The notes: generated by a model from the letters alone, not told the origin. DNA of 26,926 bases from Chloroflexota bacterium (GCA_026707185.1 JAPOXI010000081.1:1-26926); one strand, 5' to 3'; positions 1 through 8,185 are shown, counted from the stretch's first letter. A program made the numbers and translations.

Positions 1-2
1 CG

Positions 3-647
3 GCGCGCAGCACGCTGCCGCTGCCGGACGACTTCGACTTCGAGGACGGGGCGCTACTGGCGTGCAATCTCGGTACAGCGTTCGGGGCGGTGCGCAAGGC
101 GAAGGCGTCGGGCGACATGACGCTGGCGGTGAGCGGGTTGGGCCCCGTGGGGCTCTATACCGTGATGTTTGCGCGGGCGATGGGAGCCTCGGTCATTGGG
201 ATCGACGTGCAGCCGAGCCGGATCGAGATGGCGGAGCAGTTGGGGATCGACGCCACGTGCAACGCGGCGGAGAGGGACCCGGTGGAGGCGATGCGGGCAT
301 TCGGGGGCGGCGATGGCGTGCACGCGGCCATCGACACGTCAGGCTTTACGCCGGCGCGGACGGCGGCGCTGGAAGGGTTGCGGCCGCACGGCATCTTCGT
401 GGAGGTCGGGATTGGCGAGGAGACGGTCTACAAGCTGAGCGCCCCGCTGAACGCGCGCGAGATCACGTTGACAGGGTCGTGGATCTTCAAGTTGTACGAG
501 TGGGAGGACCTGCTGGATTTCCTGCGGCGTCACAAGCTGCCGGTGAAGGACGTGATTGCGAAACGCATCCGGATCGGCGAGGCCGTGGAGGCGTTCAGGC
601 TGGCGGACTCGGCGACGACCGGCAAGATCATGATCGATTGGACCTGA
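3..647 (+). CDS. Zinc-type (MDR) alcohol dehydrogenase, 5' end outside window
   Basis: C-terminal part of a medium-chain dehydrogenase/reductase; the reading frame is open from base 3 and the start lies upstream. The entry into the nucleotide domain (GTAFGAVRKA) is followed by the Rossmann motif GLGPVG (around bases 138-155) and an Asp at the end of the second strand (IGID), which usually favours NAD(H) over NADP(H). The C-terminal half ends in the family-typical KIMIDW. The catalytic-zinc and structural-zinc ligands lie in the missing N-terminal half, so substrate and activity cannot be judged. The sulfatase gene starts 7 bp after the stop, so the two are probably co-transcribed. It could oxidise an alcohol or sugar alcohol released by that catabolic cluster (inference). 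Confidence 0.88.
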   Translation, partial: ARSTLPLPDDFDFEDGALLACNLGTAFGAVRKAKASGDMTLAVSGLGPVGLYTVMFARAMGASVIGIDVQPSRIEMAEQLGIDATCNAAERDPVEAMRAFGGGDGVHAAIDTSGFTPARTAALEGLRPHGIFVEVGIGEETVYKLSAPLNAREITLTGSWIFKLYEWEDLLDFLRRHKLPVKDVIAKRIRIGEAVEAFRLADSATTGKIMIDWT

Positions 648-654
648 GGCCGAT

Positions 655-2124
655 ATGAGGGCCGGGCGACCGCACGTGCTGCTGCTGGTAACGGACCAGC
701 AGCGGGGCGACTGCCTGGGGATCGAGGACCATCCGGTGTTGCAAACGCCGGTGATGGACGAGATCGGGGCGACGGGGACGCGGTTCCATCGCGCTTATGC
801 GGAGTGTCCGCAGTGCATTCCGGCGCGACGCACGCTGATGTCGGGCCAGGACCCGGCCACGCACGGGATGTTGCAGAACCACCCGGACACCGCGTGGGAC
901 CCGCCGGCGACGCTGGCGGGCGAGTTGCGGTCAGCCGGCTACGAGACCTGGCTGAGCGGCAAGCTGCACCTGGCGCCGAAACGGAAGCGCTACGGGTTCG
1001 ACCGGATGTCGCTGGCGGACAGCACACGCGGCGCGACCAACGACTACCTGGACTGGCTGCACGGGGAGATTCCGCTGAATCGCTGGGCGATGGCGCACGG
1101 GGCGACGCCGAACGGGTGGATCGGGCGCCCGAGTCACCTGCCGGAGGAGCGGACGCACGCGTTCTGGTGCGTCTCGGAGGCCATCAACTTCCTGCAGCGG
1201 CGGGATCCGAGCGCGCCGTTCTTTCTGAAGGTGTCGTTTATCGACCCGCATCCGCCATTTACGCCGCCCCGGTTCTACTACGACCGGTATCACTGGCGGG
1301 ACCTGCCGAATCCGGTGATCGGGGATTGGGCGGACCCGGTGGAGGCGCCGACGCGGGGGATCGACATCGAGATGCAGGAGGCGCGCTCGCAGGGGCTGGA
1401 GCTGGATGCGCGGGTGATGCACGCCTGCCGGGCGGGGTACTACGGGCTGATCAACCACGTGGACATGCAGATCAGCCGGCTGTTGCAGTACATGAACGAC
1501 ACGCAACTGCTGGACGACACGCTGGTGGTGTTTGTGTCGGACCACGGCGAGATGCTGGGGGACCACCGGCTGTTCCATAAGTCGTGGCCGTACGAGGCGG
1601 CGGCGCGGGTGCCGCTGCTGGTGCTGGGGCCGCCCTCCGGGGACTATCCAACGCACGTGGTCCGCGACGAGCCGGTGGGATTGCAGGACGTGATGCCGAC
1701 GATCCTGGATGGGGTGGGGCTGGAGGTTCCGGATTCGGTGACGGGGCGGAGCCTGATGCCGTTCGTGCGCGGGGAGGCGCCGAACTGGCGGGAGACGCTG
1801 CACGGAGAGCATTCGGGCGGGAAAAACCGTCCGGAAACGGCCTGGCACTTCATCACAGACGGGCGGACGAAGTACATCTGGTACAGCCAGTCGGGGCGGG
1901 AGCAGCTGTTCGACTTGGACGAGGATCCGGACGAGACGCGGGACCTGGCGGCGACGGGAGACCTGGGACTGTGGCGGGAGCGGCTGATCGAGCGGCTTAG
2001 GAACCGACCGGAGGGGTTTACGGACGGGTCGAGGCTGATCGCCGGGCGGCCGCATGGGCCGATGGTGCCGGGGACGCCGCGGGAGGGGAATGCGGCGGGG
2101 TGTATGGAGGGGCGGCGTAGCTAG
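655..2124 (+). CDS. Sulfatase family hydrolase (Cys-type)
   Basis: A 489-residue member of the sulfatase/alkaline phosphatase superfamily, which hydrolyses sulfate esters (some relatives hydrolyse phosphonate or phosphate esters). The N-terminal metal site is in VTDQQRGD (residues 13-19). The signature CIPARRTLMSG at 54-64 fits C-x-P-x-R-x-x-x-[LM]-[ST]-G, so Cys54 is the predicted residue converted to formylglycine. Lys103/His105 (SGKLHL), His199 (DPHPPF), Asp296/His297 (SDHGEMLGDH) and Lys309 fit the other active-site positions. I see no signal peptide, so it looks cytoplasmic. The ATG follows the dehydrogenase stop by 7 bp. No formylglycine-generating enzyme is in the window. The substrate cannot be named; the DQQR start resembles choline-sulfatase and phosphonate-monoester-hydrolase branches. 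Confidence 0.95.
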   Translation: MRAGRPHVLLLVTDQQRGDCLGIEDHPVLQTPVMDEIGATGTRFHRAYAECPQCIPARRTLMSGQDPATHGMLQNHPDTAWDPPATLAGELRSAGYETWLSGKLHLAPKRKRYGFDRMSLADSTRGATNDYLDWLHGEIPLNRWAMAHGATPNGWIGRPSHLPEERTHAFWCVSEAINFLQRRDPSAPFFLKVSFIDPHPPFTPPRFYYDRYHWRDLPNPVIGDWADPVEAPTRGIDIEMQEARSQGLELDARVMHACRAGYYGLINHVDMQISRLLQYMNDTQLLDDTLVVFVSDHGEMLGDHRLFHKSWPYEAAARVPLLVLGPPSGDYPTHVVRDEPVGLQDVMPTILDGVGLEVPDSVTGRSLMPFVRGEAPNWRETLHGEHSGGKNRPETAWHFITDGRTKYIWYSQSGREQLFDLDEDPDETRDLAATGDLGLWRERLIERLRNRPEGFTDGSRLIAGRPHGPMVPGTPREGNAAGCMEGRRS

Positions 2125-2360
2125 CGGAAGAAGCGGAGGACGATGTTGATGACGACGGTGAGGATGAGGCTGAGGATGAGCATGGAGGCGAGGGGGAAGA
2201 AGAGGGAGAAGCGCTCGCGTTCGATGGCGAAGTCGCCGGGGAGTCGGCCGAAGAAGGGGATCTGACCGAGGAGGACGAGGATGACGCCGGCGGCGAGAAT
2301 CAGGCCGCCCGCGATGATGAGGAGGCGGCCGAGGCCGCCGACATTGAAGCCGCCGTCCAT
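2121..2360 (-). CDS. DUF2905 family small membrane protein
   Basis: A 79-residue protein with two hydrophobic segments (about 10-31 and 54-75) separated by the family hallmark GRLPGDFAIERERFSLFFPL, where the GRLPGD-x-x-IER-x-x-FS-x-x-FPL pattern is the DUF2905 signature. It should be an inner-membrane hairpin protein; the family has no established function. It is convergent with the sulfatase and their ends overlap by 4 nt: the palindrome CTAG at 2121-2124 supplies a TAG stop to both genes. The ATG at 2360 is the only reasonable start for the conserved domain. Confidence 0.9.
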   Translation of the reverse strand: MDGGFNVGGLGRLLIIAGGLILAAGVILVLLGQIPFFGRLPGDFAIERERFSLFFPLASMLILSLILTVVINIVLRFFR

Positions 2361-2449
2361 GCGTCCATGGTAGGGCTCCGGCCGTTATGGCCTGGGGGCG
2401 GCATGTGAAACGATGCGCGGGATCCGGCGTACCGGAATGGACACGGACG

Positions 2450-4501
2450 ATGCGGGCGGACTCAGGGGCCACCAAGCAGACAGACGTGGCGGTGATTGGG
2501 GGGACGCCGGCGGGGGTGGCGGCGGCGATCGCGGCGGCGCGCGAGGGCCTGGACGTGGTGTTGGTGGAGCCGACGCGGCACCTGGGCGGGCTGATGACGA
2601 GCGGGCTGGGGGCTACGGACATCCGGCCGAACGAGTCGGTGGGCGGGATCTTCCGGCGGTTCGTGGGGATGGTGCGGGAGCACTACCTGTCGACATACGG
2701 CGAAGACTCCGAGCAGGTTCGCGACTGCAATGAGGGCTACCGGTTCGAGCCTTCGGTGGCTGAGCGGCTGCTGGAGGCGCTGGTTGCAGAGCAGGAACGG
2801 CTTGAAGTGTGGCGGGGCTGGCGGCTGGCGTGGGAAGGCGGGGCGTCGATGCCGGAGGGCGGGCGCTGGCTGGTGGAGACGGAGCCGGGCGCGGACGTCA
2901 CGCGGATTGACGAGACGCCGGAGCGGCGGGTCACGGCGGTGACGCTGGCGGCGGTGGACGAGCAAGGCGTGGCGACCGGGGAGCGAGTACGGCTGGAGGC
3001 GTGGGTGTTCGTGGACGCGACCTATGAGGGGGACGTGGCGCTGGGGGCGGGGGCGGCGTACCGGATCGGGCGCGAGGGTCGGGAGGAGCTGGGTGAGTCG
3101 CACGCCGGGGTGGTGTACCAGGACTTTCACGACCGGATGACGTATCCGGGGTCCACTGGGGCGGCAGACCGGCGGATCCAGGCGTACAACTACCGACTGT
3201 GCCTGACGGACGACCCGGCGAACCGGCGCGACGTGGAGCGGCCGGCGGACTATGACCGGACGCCGTACGTGCCGCTGATTGACGACGTGCGGAGCGAGCG
3301 AATGCCGGGGTTTTGGGGTCCGCGGGGTGGGACGGCGGTGCTGAACTTCGTGCCGATGCCTAACCGGAAGTCGGACGCGAACAACCACCATTACTGCTTC
3401 ACGTCCAGCGACTGGGCCGAGGCGAGCTTCGACTACCCGGAGGCGGGGCCGGAGCGGCGGCTGGAGATCGCGGCGGCGCATCGGGCGTATACCGAGGGGC
3501 TGGTGTGGTTCTGTCAGAACGATGAGGAATTGCCGGCGGACTTCCGGGAGGCGGCGCGGGCGTGGGGGCTGGCGGCGGACGAGTTCGAGGGCAACGGCGG
3601 GTTTCCGCGGCAGGTGTACGTACGGGAGGGCTGCCGGATCCTGGGCGGCTACCTGTTCAGCGCCAGCGACGCGCTGCTAGATAGCTCAGGCGGGCGCTCG
3701 CCGGTGCACCGGGACAGCGTGGCGTCGGGCGGGTACCAGATCGACTCGCACGCGACGCGGCAGCGCGAGGATCAGGGGCTTGATGAGGCCGAAGAGTTGG
3801 ATGGGCGGCAGGTGGCGCTGGAGGGGTTTATCGGGTTGCACGAAGAGACCGTGCCGTATCAGATTCCGTATCGGGTGATGGTTCCGGAGGGCATTGATGG
3901 GCTGCTCGTGCCCGTTGCCGTGTCGGCCAGCCACCTGGGGTACGGGACGATTCGCATGGAGCCGGTGTGGATGGCACTTGGCGAGGCGGCGGGGACGGCG
4001 GCGGCGCTGGCGCTGGAGCGGGGCGTGCGGGTGCGGGACGTGCCTCGGGCGGCGTTGCAGCGGGCGCTGTTGGGTGCTGGGCAGGTGATTACGTACTTCG
4101 AGGATGTGGCGCCGGCCGGGTTTGCGGGATACGAAGAGCTGGCGCCGGGCCTCTCGGAGGCGGCGCAGTTCTGGGGGGCGCGAGGGTTCTTTTCGCACTA
4201 CGCAGCGCGGCCGGACGACCCACTGACTCAAGGCGAGGCGCAGCGGTGGGCGTGGCTGGCGCGGCGGGCGGTGGACCCGTGGCGTCCTGTCGAGGTGGAC
4301 TCGGGGTTATTCGAAGATCAGGCGGCATGTAGTTGGTCGGGGTTCACGGACATCTTGCGGCAGTGGATGGACGAGCCGTCGCCGCTCCGCAGGTCGATGG
4401 GAGGGTTGCCAGACATGCCGGCGCCACGGGAGCCAGGGGAGACGATCAGCCGCGGCGACGCCTGCCGGCTGATCGACCGGCTATATGGCGGGCTCGTTTA
4501 G
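2450..4501 (+). CDS. FAD-dependent oxidoreductase (FAD_oxidored family)
   Basis: About 683 residues with an N-terminal Rossmann FAD motif (VIGGTPAGV, about 15-23), an acidic strand end (VLVE) and the family-typical HLGGLMTSGLGATD just after it. A later block (SASHLGYGTIRMEPVWMALGEAAGTAAALA, around bases 3929-4009) is the second conserved FAD-contacting part. Members of this group are found in polysaccharide or xenobiotic catabolism gene sets; the substrate is unknown. The tail after about residue 545 (YFEDVAP, then GARGFFSHYAARPDDPLTQGEAQRW) reads like a degenerate SLH-type repeat (inference). The frame is open from an ATG at 2387, but the extra 21 residues do not look conserved and the ATG at 2450 puts the FAD motif at the usual distance. 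Third codon positions are strongly G-biased. Confidence 0.93.
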   Translation: MRADSGATKQTDVAVIGGTPAGVAAAIAAAREGLDVVLVEPTRHLGGLMTSGLGATDIRPNESVGGIFRRFVGMVREHYLSTYGEDSEQVRDCNEGYRFEPSVAERLLEALVAEQERLEVWRGWRLAWEGGASMPEGGRWLVETEPGADVTRIDETPERRVTAVTLAAVDEQGVATGERVRLEAWVFVDATYEGDVALGAGAAYRIGREGREELGESHAGVVYQDFHDRMTYPGSTGAADRRIQAYNYRLCLTDDPANRRDVERPADYDRTPYVPLIDDVRSERMPGFWGPRGGTAVLNFVPMPNRKSDANNHHYCFTSSDWAEASFDYPEAGPERRLEIAAAHRAYTEGLVWFCQNDEELPADFREAARAWGLAADEFEGNGGFPRQVYVREGCRILGGYLFSASDALLDSSGGRSPVHRDSVASGGYQIDSHATRQREDQGLDEAEELDGRQVALEGFIGLHEETVPYQIPYRVMVPEGIDGLLVPVAVSASHLGYGTIRMEPVWMALGEAAGTAAALALERGVRVRDVPRAALQRALLGAGQVITYFEDVAPAGFAGYEELAPGLSEAAQFWGARGFFSHYAARPDDPLTQGEAQRWAWLARRAVDPWRPVEVDSGLFEDQAACSWSGFTDILRQWMDEPSPLRRSMGGLPDMPAPREPGETISRGDACRLIDRLYGGLV

Positions 4502-4522
4502 GCACCGCCGGGTCGACGGGGC

Positions 4523-5281
4523 CTAGAAGCCGATGTTGCTGAGGATGCGGCGGAAGAAGCCGATGTGTTCGCCTTCGCGGAAGGTGAGGACGTGCACGTC
4601 GCTGCCGGACCAGACGGCCTGGGCGCTGTGGGCCTCCAGGTATTTGGGATTCCGGGGGTCCTCACGAATCTGGACCATCTGCGAGGCGCCGGGACGCACG
4701 TTGAACTCGAGCTCGCTGCCGACCAGGTCGTCGACCGGGACGGTGAACAGCTCGGCGGCGGCGGGGTTGGCAAAGAGCACCTTGCGGGTGGAGTCGGCCA
4801 CGATGACCCCATCGGGCTGATTCATGACAATGTCGGAAAAGCCAGGCTCCTCGGCCACCAGGGTGCGGATGCGCTCTTCGGCGGTGGCGGACCGGCGTTG
4901 CCGCTCGATGGCGTAGCGGATGGTGCGGCGGAGCCGTTCTTCCGAGAATTCGCCCTTGACCAGATAGTCCTGGGCGCCCTCGGCGACGGCCTCGGTGGCC
5001 ACGGCTTCGTCGCCAAGGCCCGAGAGGATGACGATCGGAACGCCGCCGGCGCCTTCCTGGGCGGCCGTGAAGGTCTCAAGACCCTGGGATTCGCCGAGGC
5101 CGAGGTCCAACAGGATGACCGACGGCGAGTAGTCGGCGATGGCGTCGAGTCCGCTGTCGAGCCTGGCGAAGCTCTGGACTTCGTACTGCACGTCGCCGGT
5201 CGGGACGAGCATCTCTTCGAGCAACCGAACGTCGCCAGGGTTGTCCTCGATGACCAGAATGCGGAGCGTTTGCGCGGCCAT
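4523..5281 (-). CDS. Response regulator with REC and PAS domains
   Basis: A 252-residue protein. The receiver domain (about 6-128) has acidic residues Glu12-Asp13, phospho-acceptor Asp59 (ILLDLGLGES), Ser87 and Lys109. Residues 129-145 form a charged linker helix. A PAS-like domain (about 148-245, with NQPDGVIVADSTRKVLFANP) follows. There is no DNA-binding, HD, GGDEF or kinase output domain, so it probably passes signals through protein contact (inference). The frame is open upstream to 5395, but the ATG at 5281 is preceded by a good Shine-Dalgarno (GGGAGGGA, about 6 nt spacing) and begins right at the receiver. It is divergent from the histidine kinase at 5439 and convergent with the FAD oxidoreductase, 21 bp away. 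Confidence 0.93.
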   Translation of the reverse strand: MAAQTLRILVIEDNPGDVRLLEEMLVPTGDVQYEVQSFARLDSGLDAIADYSPSVILLDLGLGESQGLETFTAAQEGAGGVPIVILSGLGDEAVATEAVAEGAQDYLVKGEFSEERLRRTIRYAIERQRRSATAEERIRTLVAEEPGFSDIVMNQPDGVIVADSTRKVLFANPAAAELFTVPVDDLVGSELEFNVRPGASQMVQIREDPRNPKYLEAHSAQAVWSGSDVHVLTFREGEHIGFFRRILSNIGF

Positions 5282-5299
5282 TGCTTCCCTCCCAGCGAG

Positions 5300-5317
5300 G
5301 GCCGCGGCGTCGCGGCC
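5300..5317 (-). promoter_or_regulatory. Hairpin in the leader of the REC-PAS gene
   Basis: Perfect 7-bp inverted repeat GGCCGCG / CGCGGCC with a 4-nt loop, only about 5 bp upstream of the Shine-Dalgarno of the REC-PAS gene. It could affect translation or mark a site shared by the divergent promoters. In GC-rich DNA a stem of this length can also arise by chance. Confidence 0.3.
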
Positions 5318-5438
5318 TCGATCGTTCAATGTCGAAGTGTGCCCAAACTGTAACAATTGCGGCGGTGCTCCCGTGCAGGCGAAGACGATTGGCATTCGAC
5401 GTGCGAGCGAAGGACCGAGCCCGCAGGGGCGGGCCGTC

Positions 5439-6722
5439 GTGACCGAACTGGGTTCGCCGCGGCATGGGTCCGAGATTGACCTAACGCAGATTTCGGTTGA
5501 ATTCGCGCCGCTGCTAGCTCAGATCGGGCGAATCATGACGTCGTCGGAGGACATCGACGAGGTCTACGACCGCTTTACCGAAGCCGTGACGTCGGTTATT
5601 CCGGCCGACCGGTTGTCAATCGTGGTTATCGATAGTGACGCCTGGCAGTCCAAGGCTCGCTACTACGCCGGGATCGACGTGCCGCTGGCCACCCTGGACG
5701 CCTGGCGGCCACTGGACGGGCAGGTGATCGAGACGGTGGTACGGAGCCAGCAACCACAGATCGTGGATGAGAGCAATGTCGCCGCGGTGCTGGCTCAGTC
5801 GCCGCGCCTGCAGGACGGCATCGCGGCCGGCCTGCGGACGTGGATGGACGTTCCCGTCATCCTGGAGCAGACGGTGGTTGCGGTGATGCGGTTCATGTCG
5901 AGCACGCCGAACGCCTACGACGTGCGCGATCAGGAACTGGCGGTGCTGATCGCCGCCCAGGTTGCAGGGGCTGTGGCTAACGCCCAATCGATCGAGTCGC
6001 TCCTGGCCACGCAGGCCGAACTGGCGCGGTCGAACGCCGAACTTGAGCAGTTCGCCTATGTGGCTTCCCACGATCTGCAGGAGCCGTTACGCATGGTGGC
6101 CAGCTACGTAGGGCTGCTGGAGCGCCGCTATCGGGGCCGGCTGGACTCGGACGCGGATGACTTCATTGAGTTCGCGGTGGATGGGGCGCGGCGGATGCAG
6201 GCCCTGCTGAACGGTCTGCTTGACCTATCACGCGTTGGCACCCGCGGGGGTGAATTGGAGCCGACCGAGAGCGAAGCGGCACTGCGGGACGCGCTGACCA
6301 ACCTCGAGCAGGCCATCGGTGAGGCAGGCGCCGAGGTTACGCACGAACCACTGCCGGCGGTGCTGGGCGACCGGATTCAGCTGACGCAACTGTTTCAGAA
6401 CCTGGTGAGCAACGCGGTCAAGTTCAACACGAGTCGCACGCCGCAGGTGGACGTGACGGCGCAGCGCGCGGGTTCGATGTGGGAGCTTGCGGTTACGGAC
6501 AACGGTATCGGCATTGATCCGGCGCACTTCGACCGGGTATTCCAAGTGTTTCAGCGGTTGCACACGCGCGACGTGTACGAGGGCACGGGGATTGGGCTGT
6601 CCGTTTGCCGGAAGATCGTGGAGCGGCACGGGGGCACAATCCGGCCTGAGTCGGCCAAAGGCCAGGGCACGACGTTTCGGTTTACCCTAAAGGCCGTTGA
6701 GGCGGCGACCGCCGAACGTTGA
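5439..6722 (+). CDS. Sensor histidine kinase: GAF, HisKA, HATPase
   Basis: A 427-residue cytoplasmic sensor kinase with no membrane segment. A GAF domain spans about 35-185; a short coiled coil (190-206) leads to the HisKA domain with phospho-acceptor His211 in ASHDLQEPLRM. The HATPase domain has the N box (NLVSNAVKFN, 321-330), G1 box (DNGIGI, 354-359), F-box aromatics around 363-371 and G2 box (GTGIGL, 382-387). ASHDLQEPL and the short catalytic domain resemble phytochrome-type kinases, but I do not see the conserved chromophore cysteine context in the GAF. The frame is open from 5139, but that would overlap the divergent regulator. The GTG at 5439 after a purine-rich AGGGGCGGG is the likeliest start; ATG at 5535 is an alternative. 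The Rcp1-like receiver at 6804 is its likely partner. Confidence 0.93.
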   Translation: MTELGSPRHGSEIDLTQISVEFAPLLAQIGRIMTSSEDIDEVYDRFTEAVTSVIPADRLSIVVIDSDAWQSKARYYAGIDVPLATLDAWRPLDGQVIETVVRSQQPQIVDESNVAAVLAQSPRLQDGIAAGLRTWMDVPVILEQTVVAVMRFMSSTPNAYDVRDQELAVLIAAQVAGAVANAQSIESLLATQAELARSNAELEQFAYVASHDLQEPLRMVASYVGLLERRYRGRLDSDADDFIEFAVDGARRMQALLNGLLDLSRVGTRGGELEPTESEAALRDALTNLEQAIGEAGAEVTHEPLPAVLGDRIQLTQLFQNLVSNAVKFNTSRTPQVDVTAQRAGSMWELAVTDNGIGIDPAHFDRVFQVFQRLHTRDVYEGTGIGLSVCRKIVERHGGTIRPESAKGQGTTFRFTLKAVEAATAER

Positions 6723-6790
6723 GTCGCGCCGGCTCACCCGGTGTGCTGGGACGAACGTTCGGCAGCGACGTGTGTGTGAAGCGCTATGCG

Positions 6791-6798
6791 AAAGGAGG
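6791..6798 (+). promoter_or_regulatory. Strong Shine-Dalgarno deciding the start of the Rcp1-like receiver
   Basis: AAAGGAGG lies 5 nt before the GTG at 6804. It lies downstream of the in-frame ATG at 6786, so it cannot serve that codon. GTG 6804 is therefore the likelier start. Confidence 0.75.
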
Positions 6799-6803
6799 CC
6801 GAG

Positions 6804-7247
6804 GTGGCCCAGGCGAGCGGGGCCCCGATCGAGATCCTGCTGGTGGAGGACAACCCGGGCGACGTGCGCCTGACGCAAGAGGCGGTTCGCGAGGCCAAGA
6901 TCCGCAACACGCTGAACGTGGTCAACGACGGCGAGCAGGCGATCGCCTACGTGCGACGGCAGGGCGCCTATGCCGACAGGCGGCGACCCGACCTGATCCT
7001 GCTGGACCTGAATCTGCCCAGAAAAGATGGGCGCGAGGTCTTGCAGGACCTGAAGTCGGATCCCGATCTTCACCGGATTCCAGTGGTCGTGCTGACCAGT
7101 TCGGCGGCCGAGCAGGACATCTTGCGCACCTACGACTTGTACGCCAATGCCTATGTGACGAAGCCGGTCGACCTGGAGCAGTTCATGCGCGTGGTGTCGT
7201 CGATCCAGGATTTCTGGCTGAACATTGTGAAGCTGCCGCCTGAGTAG
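6804..7247 (+). CDS. Rcp1-type single-domain response regulator
   Basis: A 147-residue stand-alone receiver of the Rcp1 (phytochrome-partner) type. Glu15-Asp16 ([12 protein letters not shown]), phospho-acceptor Asp68 ([13 protein letters not shown]), Thr98 (VVVLTSS) and Lys120 (VTKPVDL) are in place. LPRKDG and the C-terminal WLNIVKLP are characteristic of the Rcp1 family, whose members accept phosphate from phytochrome-like kinases and act as relays. There is no output domain. It lies 81 bp after the kinase stop on the same strand, so it is the obvious cognate acceptor. The GTG start is set by the adjacent Shine-Dalgarno. Confidence 0.95.
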   Translation: MAQASGAPIEILLVEDNPGDVRLTQEAVREAKIRNTLNVVNDGEQAIAYVRRQGAYADRRRPDLILLDLNLPRKDGREVLQDLKSDPDLHRIPVVVLTSSAAEQDILRTYDLYANAYVTKPVDLEQFMRVVSSIQDFWLNIVKLPPE

Positions 7248-7280
7248 TGTGACTCGGCGGCCGATCAGGCGCCGGCTGCG

Positions 7281-8021
7281 GTGAGCACGCACGACGCGGC
7301 CGGCGGGGTGTACGACGACCTGGAACTCCCGTGCGGTACGTGGCGACCGTATACCGCAATTCAGATGGTGATGACGGTCGACGGGGCGATCAAAGGGCCG
7401 ACGGACGACTACTGGCCGATCAGCCTGGACGCAGATCAGCGGACGTTTCGAAGGTTTCGGATGCACTTCGACGCGGTGCTGCACGGGGCGCGCACGCTGG
7501 GGATGCGAATCGACCGCTATATGTGGAGCGAGGACGTGCAGCGTGAGCGACTGCGGCGGGGCCTCCATGAGCCGGCCCTGTTCATTGTGGTGTCCAACTC
7601 CGGGCGGATCGATCCGAGTGACCTGGTTTTTCAGCGCCGTACGTATCCGATTGCGCCGCTCGTCGTGGTGCCGGAAGCCGCCGACATCACATCGAGGCTG
7701 GCCGAGGCTGCCGAGATCGTGAGGGTCGGTGCGGACCGCGTCGACCTGAAGGGCCTCATGCGGTACCTGGTGTCCGAGCGCGGCGTGCGGCGGCTGGTGT
7801 GCGAGGGCGGGGCGATTTTGAACTACCACATGCTGGCGGCCGGGCTGGTGGACGAGTTTTTCGTCACGGTGACGCCGTCGATTATCGGGGAGCCGAGGCC
7901 GCGAACGGCGGTCGAGGGTCCGGCGGCGCTGCCGAGCGATCAGTTGCAGCGACTGGAGCTAATTAGCACCATCTCGCGCGGGGGCGAGGTGTTTCTGCGC
8001 TATCGCGTGCGGGGCACATGA
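7281..8021 (+). CDS. RibD C-terminal/DHFR-like domain reductase
   Basis: A 246-residue protein of the RibD_C (pyrimidine reductase/dihydrofolate reductase fold) family, which uses NADPH to reduce a pteridine- or pyrimidine-like substrate. Visible landmarks are MVMTVDGAI near residues 29-37 (the family usually has S-x-DG), LHGARTLGM, and CEGGAILNYHMLAAGLVDEF, the cofactor-binding glycine motif and helix. There is no cytidine-deaminase-like RibD N-terminal domain and no other riboflavin gene nearby, so it is probably a stand-alone homologue and not the riboflavin enzyme itself (inference). It starts with GTG 33 bp after the receiver gene and could be co-transcribed with the kinase and receiver. 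Confidence 0.88.
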   Translation: MSTHDAAGGVYDDLELPCGTWRPYTAIQMVMTVDGAIKGPTDDYWPISLDADQRTFRRFRMHFDAVLHGARTLGMRIDRYMWSEDVQRERLRRGLHEPALFIVVSNSGRIDPSDLVFQRRTYPIAPLVVVPEAADITSRLAEAAEIVRVGADRVDLKGLMRYLVSERGVRRLVCEGGAILNYHMLAAGLVDEFFVTVTPSIIGEPRPRTAVEGPAALPSDQLQRLELISTISRGGEVFLRYRVRGT

Positions 8022-8185
8022 TCACTCGTCCAGGTGGCGAGATACGCAGATGTGCACCGGATTTCCGGGAAACTCGCTTCGCAACCGCCAGGCCACACAA
8101 AGCGCCGACCCGGCGTGCGCGACTTCCGTGATTTCAGCGCGATGCGGGCGTATCCAGCCCGACACGAATCATCCAGGAGGGCCTG

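Noticed and set aside
931..2622. 563-codon open frame on the minus strand across the sulfatase
   Set aside because: The protein is Arg/Pro/His-rich with no domain sense, and the + strand sulfatase here has a full motif set. It is a GC-driven shadow frame.
2462..3481. 339-codon minus-strand frame opposite the FAD oxidoreductase
   Set aside because: Arg/His/Pro-rich translation without motifs; the sense gene is clear.
3671..3700. tRNA-like TAGCTCAG string
   Set aside because: It lies inside the FAD oxidoreductase reading frame with no cloverleaf around it.
5139..5438. 100-residue N-terminal extension of the histidine kinase
   Set aside because: It runs through the divergent regulator's coding start and has low-complexity Ser/Arg content. 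The GTG at 5439 is a better start.
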